Shown piece by piece: positions 21,626 through 33,154 of a DNA stretch of 64,000 nt (its first letter is position 1; every line of letters begins with the position of its first letter). The translations under genes were made by a program, and so were the position numbers. Origin of the DNA: Pipra filicauda (lineage: Eukaryota > Chordata > Aves > Passeriformes > Pipridae); assembly GCF_003945595.2 (NCBI RefSeq), contig NW_024104295.1:558001-622000 (forward strand). Reading direction: 5' to 3'. The notes under the pieces are model-generated. The model was not told the origin of the DNA. It did no database searches and saw only the letters and a list, made by a program, of their open reading frames with translations.

Positions 21626-24600
21626 AGTCTTGCACCCTGCACATTGAGATGCCACATTTCAAAGTAAGTATTTTGAGACCTGGTCATAATTTTGTTCACA
21701 TCATCAAAGTCTATCTGCATTTTGAACTTGAACTGAAATGATTTTTTTCTCAGAGACCGTTTCACTTACAAGCTTTCTAATGTGGCAGAGAAATTATCAC
21801 TCACCTAGTAAGTCTGAAGAGAAACTAGATGAACTAATTTGCGGAAAATTTCTTTGAAAATTACTGTAAATACAATGTGAATGTTGTGCAATTCTTGGAA
21901 CTTTGAGTAGTCCTGATCTTTGATTATATTTTGATAAAGGCAATCTACTATACTAAAACTGTTTAAAAAACCCTTTAAAAATGTGTACTTTATGTGAAAC
22001 TGTATCAGTCTTGTAATTACCCCTTGTTGACTAATCTCTTCTTGCCTGAGGTACTATGAAGCCCAAGTACCAAGAAGCATGGCTGTGTGTCATGATGAAA
22101 AGGACTCTGCTGTTGATAAGTCTGTTTGGGGAAATGGGAGAGCATTTACTGGTGTTCCTTTTCTACCTTTTTTTTTAAATGCATTGGTGGGGGCAAACGT
22201 AACAGATGCTCTTCTGTCCTGCAGGGGCATAGTCAACTTCTGGTTAGCCAAATTTCATGGTGATGTGCAGTGACAGGAGTTCACCATTAGATCTGTCAGT
22301 CTTCTTACCCAGAGCTGCTCTTGACCTGATTTCTCTGTGCTATCAATTCATATAAAACCAGATGCCAACAATCTCTATTAACTGTGAATTAAGTTCTTAT
22401 CAAAATGAATTGCCCCAATTTGGGGTGAAACAAACAGTACATGTCTCTTGTTCCAAAGAATATACTATCTGTCTGATAAAGCTGGTTATCCAGAAGTGTT
22501 ACAAAGAATGTCTCCATGTCTACAGAGGAGCAAATAATTTGCCTTAGGAAGACAAGAAAATCTTGCAGTTACTTCTAAAAGTTATGCTGATTGATATGGT
22601 GATTTGTTTTCCCAGAATGCCTGAAGATGAGTCGTGTGTGTGAGGTTGTTTATGGGGTGGGATTCCTTCTCCTGAGGGTATGAGAAGGACTGCATTACAA
22701 ACCTTGTGCATGCACTGTACTTAGTCTCCTTGCATTCCAGCAATGCTAGCTCTTATAACCATAAAACACAATTATCCCCAGGATGTGCCTGGTACTGTTT
22801 TGGGAGCAATTCTGAAGCAAAATGACTATAATATAACTGAATGAAGAACTCAGGTGGTTTCACTTAAAATTGCAGGGCAGGTCATGTTCAAAAAAGAATT
22901 AAATATTAAATGAGGGGTGGAAATACATTGGAGCAGAGCCCAGATTCTAAAAGTAAGTTGCTGAAGACTATAAGCTGGTTTCCTCAATGAGTATTAATCC
23001 AAATCGTGTATAGCAGATATGGTGGTGAGTAATAGTATTTAAGCTAAGGATCAAGAGTCCAATTTTCATCACGTTTCCAGGAAATATAAGACCTAGTGTT
23101 GCATAGCAACAGCCAAAGGTATAGCAGTATTTGCACTTGAAAATGTTCAGTGCTTTGGGAAGCATTAGATGGCTGATGAGATAGGTAGTGAGGAAATAAT
23201 ATTATTCTCTCTTAGGGTACTGGTTTAAATTCAGTCTTGGTTGTACTGGCTGAAGAACATTAACATCTGAATAACTAGCTAGATGTCTGCAAAATGAGTT
23301 ATTGGTCTCAGTCTAGTTTTCAGAGCACCCATATTCACATTTCAAAAATGATTTCTGTAATTGGCAATGTTTTTGACATACTCTGAGGGCAAAGCAGATA
23401 CAAACAGCTATGGAGGCAGCCACAAATCTCCCTGCTTCAGAGCACTCCTGCCCCGTTGCAGAGGGCTCTCTGCTCTGGTCCTACTGCCAGATAGAGGGGC
23501 TTCTACTTTTCCTAGCCTATGACTTCTCTCTCCAGCTGTATGGTGAACTTGAGAACGCGTTATTTAAATTTCATAAGATCCCGGTATTTTTGTTGCATTT
23601 TGTGTTAACTGTGTTTTGAATAAAAGATACTACCTAGGATATTTTTCATCTTTTGAGATCCTCCTAAATTATTTTACATTTTAATTTTTCAGAATAAAAT
23701 GTGAGTTTCCATTGAATGTAAGAGTTTTCCAGAAATCTACGATCTCTTGGTTTTCAGGTCTGTGGTCTTCTCACCTGGCACACCTGGAAATAGTTGGCCT
23801 GAAAAAAACAGGAAATCACCAGAAGATACAGATGAGTAAAACTGCTGGAACCACATGGCAAGAGTTTGAAGTGCCTTAAATGCAATTCGGTGGTGCTGTT
23901 CCTACATTAGCTGTTTATTACTAAAAATTTAGCAGCCTTTTATCAGAATAGCTTGTCAGATGCTCAGAATTGCCTGAGCACATGTTGTAGCTGGGCTAAA
24001 GAATGCCAGAGAGTAACAGTGAGCAAGAAAGGCATAGAAACTGTCAGCTAACAACATATGACAGTCATAGGAGTATTTGCTACGTTTTTTGTAAACATCT
24101 AGTTTTACCTTTTTTACTAGTATTTAATATGCTTTAAAGGAAGTATGTGTAGTAGAAGATCTCCGGGGTAAATCTAATACAATTGAGAAGTGTGGAAGAG
24201 CTTGAAGATGTCCTTTACTACATGAAACTTTCACTCAGTGTCAGTGCTGACTCTTCATTTTCTTAACTGCCTAAAGTAAGCTTGGTAATGAGCTCTGTAA
24301 GAACATTTATAACGAGAGGTCCAGATGTAAGATCTACTAATTTTCAAATAATTACCTAAGAAAGTATTCTGTCATTGACTCCAGTACATTGCTTTAATAT
24401 AGGAGACCTCAAGACATACTTAAATTAAAAGAAAGACAGATGTACAGGACATCTTAAACTACTTTTTCCCATAAAAATACGTATTTTAATCTTAGAGTAA
24501 TTTTAAAATGTTTTAGCCATTTCTAGGTTAAAAGATTTATGACTACTTCATTTCTGTTGCTGTTCCTAAAGGTGAGAAATTATGCCTGTGTCATTTGACT

Positions 24601-27600
24601 GTTAAGGTAGTAGCAGGAGTGAGGAAAGGTGTTTATTAGTGAGGTCACTCATACTAGCAAAGTAAATAAGGGACAAATCCACTGGACTCCTGTCATGAGG
24701 CTAATTCTTGTGTAATTTGGAGTTTTGAAAGTCTTTGGTAGAAAACTATTCACCCTTCTTGAGCTTACCTTTATTATCTGAATGCAATGCCAACATGCTT
24801 AGAAGTTCAGAGTTTTCTACCTGCTCATATGAGAAGGTGAAGAGTGACATTCCTTACTCAAATCTGGGAACGTAGCAGCAGATTTTAAAATGCATGAAGA
24901 ATTGTGAATTTCATAATATTTTATGGTACTTGGAACCTAAACAATTTACTATGTATTCTTAAGTACCGTATTTTTTCCCCAGAGCTTATAATATTTTTCT
25001 TTTCCTTTGATGGTAAAACTTCCTATGGTGCATCATTTTAAATATGCCTTTGTTGTCTATTCAGTGTGAGACAAGGCAGTTCTCAGCTGTGCTTTTTGAT
25101 TAAGAGAGAAATCATGCCCTCTTAAAGGAATTTTATAAAATGTTGGAAATTATTTTCCATCCAAAGCGCGTATTCTTTTTCCTGTGGGGGAATTTTGCAT
25201 TTAATCCAAGAGATTATGGAATTTCTATTACCTTAGTGTCACTCATATCCACAATGAAATGGTTAATTGTGATCTGTTTTTAAATCTCAGGATCTGGTTC
25301 AGTTTACTTTTTTACCTCAGGACCAGTCATGTGAAAACTGGAAATGGAAGAAAATATACCTTACATGCACAGTTAGGCCCAGCATCAGCATGTGAATGCT
25401 GAAAGGAGTACCTCTTATTTACATGTCACTGTTTTTGTTTAAATATATTAAGCTCTGCAACTTCTTTGGCTTCAATGGAAATTCTGCATGCCCTATATGT
25501 CCAGAAAACTAGTCATGTTCACATAGATTCTTCAATACAGTTTTAAATTCTTATTTTAGGTACCTTTGGGCCTGACTTCTAGGTAAGCTAGATCCAAAAA
25601 GAGACTGAATATTCTGTATGCAAATATCAGGTATTCAAAGCAGACAAGTTAGTGAACCAATTACTTTTTTGTTTTTCCCTTGGCTGAAGAAATATACTCG
25701 TGCTTCTTAACATTTGCAATAAAAATGGAAACCCAGAAATGTATGCAGAAACTGGAAGAGATTATTAAGGCACTTTGTTTCTTGGTTGCTTCAGTTGGGT
25801 TTTCATAAAGTGCCCTAACTTTGAGTTGATTTTTGTATGAAGCTCTTCTAAGGTAACATTTCTAGATTTCATGTGTTTTCACCTTTTCCAATCAACTTTG
25901 TAGCAGTAGTTCTTGTTTGCCCAGTGTCTATCAGGTCTGCTTTTGTGCCTTTATACATATAAACTTAACTTGTCTTTTATATATAACTCAAATCTTTATA
26001 TACATAAACTTAATGCAAGTTCTGTAATTTACTGGGAGAGTTTAGTTGTGGATCAGTGTATCTGTAGGTGGCTTTCCCTTGAGGGACTGGTACTTAAATA
26101 CATAATCCTCGGACTTTTGAGTTTACAGAGTGAAAGGAAGATGATATTTTCAATGGAACAATCTGCTTCTAAAAATAAACAACACCTCCCCCCTACACAC
26201 ACTCTTCTTAGTGCACTAAGCCTATTTGTGACTTTTAGCATAGATTTAATGTTTCTCTTTTTTATTTATCTGATACAACCTAATAAAACAGGTAAAAAGT
26301 GATGATGGCTATCCCTTTTTCGTTTTTCTTGAATTTTCATAATATTGTATCACAGAGAAGAAAAGAAAATAAATACTCCTTATTCTTTTGCTTTGAAACC
26401 TGTGCCCCTGTTGGTTTTGAAAGATTCTACATTAAATGCGCATATTTCTGACAAAAAATACATTTAACCTGTGTGGTTATGTAGACTGCATATATAATTG
26501 AAGTGCTACTCTCAGAAAGTTCGTAAGATAGAATATGATTTTTTTGGTGTAAAAACAAATGACAAAACCCGATAGGAATTTTTATGTAGTTTTGTTGCCC
26601 TTTAGCTCATTATAGAGATGATCTTTCATTAAGGTCTTGTTAATGAAAGACATAATGACCTTGCTAAGCTGTGGCCAGTGTTTTAGGGCCCAGCACTGCA
26701 AAAACAGAAGGGACCTTTGGTATCCATTGTGAACTAAAGTGTGTGTGGGACAGAGGAGAGCATTTTTAATTTTATGCATGTGCAATATTCTGTACAAAAC
26801 ACACCGATGAAGGCATTATAACATATTCTGAAATATTCTTGACTTGATACATCTCTTGATGCTTCATATCATTAGATATTTTCTTGAATCATTGAATTGA
26901 CTGAAGTGCAGAGTAGGTAAAGGCTTTGAATGAGAGAGATTTAGGGTCCAAAGAGAAAAGAAACCTCACTTTGCAGTCTACAGGATCCTGCAGTTTATTC
27001 TGCCAGCTCTTTCTCCAGGGCTGCAGGGATCAGGGATGGCATTTTGAATCTGCATGAGAACAAAACTATGTGAACCAAACCTGTTCCCAAAGTCTTGCCT
27101 GGATCTGTGCTTATCAAAGGATGGCACTGCCTGCAATCTAGACTCCTGTGTCGGGTTCTGCTTTCAGAATAGTTTTCCATGAATGCAAAGGAGTGCTTGT
27201 TTTTGATGTTTTGGACTGCTTGAGCAGTATAGGAAGCCTACGGAAAAATGCAAAGTCTTTGAGGACCTTTCAAGGTCCTGTCCTGTTGTGAAACCTAAGA
27301 GAAGGTGTTTCCCAAGTGAATTGGTGGAACATCACACCACCAGCAGCTTTATTACCAGGGCTTGACATTCTGTGGGACACGGCAGGCAATTTATAACACA
27401 CAGTGAAAGCTGAATAATCCTCAGCATAAAATCCCGAGGCAGGTGGTAGGCAGGGTGTCAGACTGCCTGCCTGAATGACAAAAGGAAGTGAGTAGGTGCC
27501 TGTTTCCAAACACACCAGTGCTTTATAAATGGCAGCATGTGGGGGAGTTAGTCAGTGTGAGGATATAGGGTTGTGAGTGGAAAAATTAGCAGACAGAGAG

Positions 27601-30284
27601 AAATAAATTAAAAATATGTAGAGGAAGGAGCTTCCTGCTCCTGGGGGCGTGCTGGGAAGGGTTGGCACCAGCAGGAGGAGATGGTGGTGAGGAGGGTGGA
27701 ACCCATTGTGAATCCGGGCATGCTGCAGTTATTTGGTCTGAATATGTTGACATTTACAGGCTTGAGATGTTTATATTTCCTCTAATTGTGTCCTTCAGCG
27801 TGATGTTCTTCATCCCTTGGCTCTGGTTCATGCCTCTCTGGCTTGTTGCTATAACTGTCCTTCTGTTTGTGGTTGGCTATGAAGCAGAGGTTCAGCTGGA
27901 TCACCCTGGCTGGATTAGTCCTTCCTCTCTCCCTGAGTGTGACTGCAGATATGCTGCTTTTGGGCAGATTTGTTTGCCTGATCCTCCTGGTTTTCAAACC
28001 AGAAAAGAAAATAAAAAAAGAAAAAATGGGAAAAAATATCGTTGGTGAAACAACGTCACAGTTTTGAAGGGAATTCCTATTTCTGTAGACACCACAGAGC
28101 AAGGCTGTTGCCGAACATAGGCAGGACTCATCCCACGCATGAAAGAAGAAGGGCAGAAGCAGCTGATGTGGTGCAGGGGCCAATAGTTTTGTCATTTGAC
28201 CTCTGCCAGCAGCTCCTGACTTCAAATGACTGTTGTGTTACCAGATGTTGCAAATAATTAACTGTATGTAACCAACTTCTTGTGGGATTCATAGGAGCAT
28301 CAGTTGTATTTAAGAGCACTTGAAGTGTAGGAGGAGGTATGGGAATGGATGGGGGAGACAGTGTGATCCAGGAAACAGCTTATTGGCTCCTTACATTGAT
28401 CAAAAACTACCATCATTGTGTACCTCTGAAGGACACCATGAGACTTCCTTCTTTTATACTTAAATTTGCATTTTGGTGAACAGCTAATAATATCAATCTG
28501 AAAAAAATTAGAAACTTTTAGCACCCTCTTCAGAGGGTCAATAAAACTCCATGAAGAAGCACCTTGTGGAAGCATAGTTAGGCCAAGCATGAGGTTCTAT
28601 AGGGTGGAGAAACCTTTCCATCCTGAAGAATTTAATTTTCCAGGGATGAAAAGAACGAGCTTGAATTTGGAAAGACACTGATCAATTGTCATGTTTATGC
28701 TTCGCTTTTTGCTTTAAATACTTTAATTCAAAGCCAGTGGGATTATGTGTATTGATACATGTCTGAAATGTTTGGTTCTGTTCAAAGATTTTCTGTTGAA
28801 AATACTTTTTGGAGTAAAAAAGAACCCGTATTCTCTAAAGTAGAGATGCTTCAACAGCTTGTGGAGGAAGGGTGGTCCTGTGGGTGACTTTTTCATTTCC
28901 GTTTTGTTTTTATGATGGGAGATCCATGGTGTGGAGCTCAGGGCTGGTTTTGGAGGGACAGTCATGGATATGGGAGGCAGAGCAGGGCAGTCTCAGGTGG
29001 TGGCTCTGGAACAGCTGTTTGTGTCGGCAGTGCAGGGCGAATGGAGTGCGTTATATGCACACCCAACAGTGTCTTAGAAGCACAGGACTGTGCCTTAAAT
29101 TGGATAGCATTTCCAAGGAGAAAGGCAAAGGATGACCTATCTCAAATGAGATTTGGCACTACTTAATGTCTTTTAGATGTGGCAGCATAATAATGCCTAA
29201 TTTGCAGATGAAAGGCCAGATACTTTCTGCAGTCTGAAACTGAGTTTCTGCAGACACTGGCTTGCGTTTTGATCACAGAACAAATAGCTTAATTTACTAA
29301 CTCAGAGATAGCTGCCTGGTCCTGGAGTTTTGTCTTTTTCTATTTCTTTAATTCTTTGAGTAGCTGAGTCTAAGGCTGTGAACAAGAGCGTAGCACATCC
29401 TAGAGCTGCAGGGCCAAGACATCACTGATAATTGTTTCCACCACTTCGCACACAAAACAATTACTTTTCTTCAGGATGTTGTTTCCCTGTGACTTGAAAA
29501 TCATTAAAACTCTCATTTAGAAACTTATGGTCTTCCAGTTCATCCTAATATACACGCTATCTTTTTTAATGGTTTATATTACAGCCGCTGAGTGGCTTTT
29601 TAATTTTTTTTCAGATTTTTTTGAGTATTACATTCTGTTCCCTTCAGAGCTGTGTGCATGCTAGAGGCTTTAGCACTCGATCTTTTTCTGACATTCTGTA
29701 ATTTTTACTGTGGTTAAAAAAGTACTCAGTCATTGTGTTTCCTTATTTTAGTCAAACTAGAGCACTTCTGTCACTGCAAATATGTGTGTGCTTGCTTTTC
29801 TTCAGGCGAATGCATTATATTAATGAAATTTTCTTTCCTCAGTAGTAGCTTGATGAGATAAAATGTATTTAACTCATCAAGGTAATTTTCTCTTACTTGA
29901 AACTGCTGTTCTAATAACTGTAATATTGTATGAAGAATCATTGAAAACTTTACTAAATATTTGTATTTGCACTACTTAAAAGGCTTTTTACCTAATGTTC
30001 AACTTCATTTTCTTTCAGTGAATGAGGAGACACATTAGTAACACTGGTTTTCCATGCTGTTGAAAATAAGTGGCTACCCACTTGTCTTTCCTTAGATCTG
30101 AACCATGATTTAACTTTAATTGTTATTCTAGGAGGGAATATAATAAATTTAAAATTACTGAAAATGTTTTTGTGAGGTTTTTGTTCCCTTTCCTTTGTAA
30201 GATTTCTGGGGAACTTTAAAATGTTGGAGCAAACCCACTTTCATTGTATTTTTCATGTAAAAACAATGGACTTTATTTATTTGA
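21626..30284. other. Long unique AT-rich stretch, no gene recognised
   Basis: About 8.6 kb without any interspersed repeat I can name. A TAAAATACGTATTTTA-type palindrome lies near 24474-24489. A frame at 27662-28048 encodes a hydrophobic stretch (about residues 40-75) followed by a lysine-rich tail. It lacks a convincing donor site and matches no membrane protein I know, so I do not call it. Its lack of recent repeats makes it a reasonable place to look for conserved non-coding elements, but conservation cannot be seen from one sequence. Confidence 0.45.
30280..30284. repeat. Possible left TSD of the solo LTR
   Basis: TTTGA directly precedes the TG at 30285. The five bases after the other LTR end (31368-31372) are TTTAA. 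Four of five match, as expected for an old 5-bp duplication with one substitution, but also possible by chance. Confidence 0.35.
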
Positions 30285-31367
30285 TGGCACCACGAGGTGC
30301 CCACCAAAGCTGCTGTATCACTCCCCTCTTCAGCTGGAATATAATGAAAGACTCATGAGTTAAGATAAGGACAGGGAGAGATCACTCACCAGTTACTGTC
30401 ATGGGCAAAACAGACCTGACTTGGGAAAATCATTGATTTGATAGGTAATAAATTAGAGTAAGGTAATGAAAATTAAAAACTAAATCTTCAAATACCTTTC
30501 CCTACTCCTCCCTTCTTTCTGGGCTCAACTTCACTACCAATTTTCTCTACCTCCTCTCCCCCAGCAGCACAGGGGGATAGGGAATGGGAGCTGCTGTTAG
30601 TTTATCATGTGTTGTCTCTGCCATTCCTTCCTCCTCTGGAGGAGGACTTCTCACACTCTTCCCCTGATCCAGCATGGAGTTGCTCCCAAGGGAGACAGTC
30701 CTCCACCAGCTTCTCCAGCATGACTCCTTCCCAAGGGCCACAGTTCTTCAGAAACTGCTCCAGAGTGAGGTTCCTTCCACAAGATGCAGTCTTTCAGGAA
30801 CAGACTGCTCCAGCGTGGATCCCTCATGGGGTCAGCAAAAGTGCTCCAGCGTAAAGTCCTCTCTCCACAGGTCCTGCCAGGATCCTGCTGCAATGTGGGC
30901 TCCCCATGGGGTCACAGCCTCCTTTGGGAATCCGCCTGCTCCAGCAGGGGATCCTCCATGGGCTGCAGATGGATCTCTGCTCCAGTGTTGACCTCCATGG
31001 GCTGCAGGGGCACAGCTTCCATGGTCTTCACTGTGGGCTGCAGGGGAATCTTCATTCTGGCACCTGAAGCACCTCCTCCCCTTCAGTCACCATTGAAATG
31101 AGTGTCTGCAGAGTTGTTTCTTTCCCATATTCTCACTTCTCTCTGTGCTGCTGTTATTCCAAGCAGGTTTTTTTCCCTCTTTTTAGATACCTTTCCCTAG
31201 AGACTCTACCACCATTTCTGATCGGCTTGGCTTTCGCCGTTGGCAGGTTGGTCCTGGAGCCAGCTGACATTGGCTCTGTCAGACATGGGGGAACCTTCTG
31301 GCAATTTCTCACAGAAGTCACCCCTGTAGCCCCCTCTACCACAGTTTTGCCATGTAAATCCAATACA
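30285..31367 (-). repeat. Solo LTR of an avian endogenous retrovirus
   Basis: About 1.08 kb beginning TG and ending CA, in minus orientation. It belongs to a family I recognise from bird genomes. Landmarks on the plus strand are GGTGCCCACCAAAGC (30296-30310), ATCACTCACC...GGCAAAACAGACC (about 30380-30417), a degenerate array of GCTCCAGCGTGGATCC-like units (about 30690-31000), and GACATGGGGGAACCTTCTGG...CCTGTAGCCCCC toward the 5' end of the LTR. On the sense strand a weak TATA-like element (GGTATCTAAAAAG) lies near 31182-31194. No primer-binding site, gag, pol or env similarity flanks it on either side. It is therefore probably a solo LTR left by recombination between the two LTRs of a provirus. 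The class (ERVL, ERVK or other) is not certain. The array explains several long but meaningless open frames here. Confidence 0.8.
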
Positions 31368-31548
31368 TTTAAAAAAACACCACAACACACAAAAAACTAA
31401 CAAAAAACCCAAAGAGAAAACCCCCAAAACTGTGACAGCTTGATTGATAAGAGATAATAAATAACAGCTTTTTTATCCTAGGACAGTTCATTGGTGTTTT
31501 TTTTTTTTAATTTAACTGATATTTGTCATTTTCTGACCTGTACTGTAG

Positions 31549-31606
31549 GCTCCTATTAATGCAGTTAAATCACCAAGAAACAGCAGAACATTTGTACATG
31601 CTGATG
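31549..31606 (+). other. Exon candidate, 58 bp, unrecognised
   Basis: The acceptor TCTGACCTGTACTGTAG ends at 31548 and the consensus donor GTAAGT begins at 31607. Read in the first frame the 58 bp give APINAVKSPRNSRTFVHADG with no stop. The second frame is also open, and the third has an immediate stop. Length and splice sites fit a small internal exon changing phase 0 to phase 1. I cannot match the peptide to a gene, and no partner exon is evident nearby. It could be a cassette microexon of a gene whose intron spans this window, or a chance arrangement. Confidence 0.2.
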
Positions 31607-33088
31607 GTAAGTTTTGAAGAAGTGTAAATTGGAAACCACTCAACTGTTACCAGCCTAAGACTGTTGCTCATGGAGTTTCAGAGATATAGGTGCTAGGAGG
31701 GTACAGATTAGTTTAGAATTCAAAAGTAAATATTCTCTAAAGTGTTTTGCTTTTAGTCCAATGTAAAAGGGAGAATTTGATTATAGGGAATTACTGATAT
31801 TGGTGCTTGAATGTGTTCACTATTTAAATTAAAATTTTTTGGGTGGTATGGTTTGTTCAGTGTCCTCGCACAGTTCTCTTGTAAGAACTAGGAAGCAAAA
31901 GCAGTGTTGACTAGGATTTATTTCTGCATATAATATCCTGCATTTAGTGAAGACAATCCAGTAGAGACAGCCAATCTTTTTTTATGAGTAAATTTTATTC
32001 ACTTCTTCATTTTTTTTGTAAATTTATTCATGTACTCATTTTTGTAAATTAGGGACACTTTAAAATATCTGTGAAGGTAAATTTTTGTCCATTAAATGGT
32101 GACTTCTTTTTTCCATTCCATTTTCCCATGCATTGTATGCTTTTCTGTGTACAATGAAAGTATCTTTGTTCCAGGTGACATGTTCCATCCCAGAAAAGTA
32201 ACATCTTCCAAGCACAGGTTGTAACCTTGTGCCTGCTCCCCTCCACACTTGGATCTTCTCTAAGGGAAGGTATTTTAGAATTGTGTCTCTGAGCCTTTGC
32301 TAGTGGATGTTGATGGGGCAGAGGGGAAAACATAGGCTTCTTGTACTTTGAATAAATCTTCTACAAAGTCCTCCAGAATGCATAGATGAGTAGAGAATCA
32401 GTTGTAATATTCCTTTATCAATTAGGACATCCATAACCACACTGAGTGACATCCTGCCATGGCATAATTCAGTCTGACTCCTTACAAAAATTACTGATGC
32501 ACTTATTAGCAGTTCAGGTTTGGGTCTCAGTATGTGTTGGTGAGTCAGTGTAAGCCTGTTAACAACAAGTTAATTACTTACAGTGTTTTCTGCAACCTTA
32601 CAAGGTCTGTGCAGTGCTATGTAATTTAGTTCTCATAATTGTGTTAAATTTCTTGACATTATCTGTCATAAGACTTTTCAGTGAACAGAGAGATAAGTAG
32701 CATTTTTCTAATGAACTTTTGAACCTTTGCTAAGTCAAGATCTGCAAAAAATACTAAAAAAGTAGAGACAAATTTATGAGTTTGTAGGCGCCAGCAGTCT
32801 AATATAGGAGCTTGATAGGAAGACACCCCACAATTAGGAGCAGTAAATTCAAAGTTTGAATTCTAGCCAAGTGTCTGAAGGCACACTGAGAAGGAAAAGT
32901 GTAAATATTGCTATTTTTTTCTCAAAAAGGTTAATATTTCTTGAAACATGACTAGTCGATAAATATGCAAGACACAATGGCATAGTTGGTGAGATATCCA
33001 TGTAATGGGTCATAAACACTGGGTGGGAAACTGCTGGGAACTTGTGAATATCGTTGAGGTAATTTCTTTAGCTGTTTATCTGTCCTAG

Positions 33089-33154
33089 GAAGAATGAACT
33101 TGATTTTATCTGAAATGAAGACTAAAGTAGTGTATCCTGGGAAGCCTTTGTCTG
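33089..33154 (+). other. Exon candidate, 66 bp, unrecognised
   Basis: The acceptor TTTATCTGTCCTAG ends at 33088 and the donor GTAAGG starts at 33155. Only the third frame is open, including MNLILSEMKTKVVYPGKPLS; the other two have TGA stops. 66 bp is a multiple of three, so skipping or inclusion would keep frame. The peptide has no family signature that I can recognise. Confidence 0.15.

Noticed and set aside
27662..28048. 128-codon frame with a hydrophobic, membrane-like segment and a lysine-rich end
   Set aside because: No family resemblance, no convincing donor, and an antisense frame of similar length covers the same bases. T-rich DNA readily gives Phe/Leu/Val-rich frames.
30609..31101. 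Several overlapping ~80-105 codon frames on both strands
   Set aside because: They lie inside the LTR's GC-richer repeat array, and the overlap in several frames reflects stop-poor composition and not coding.
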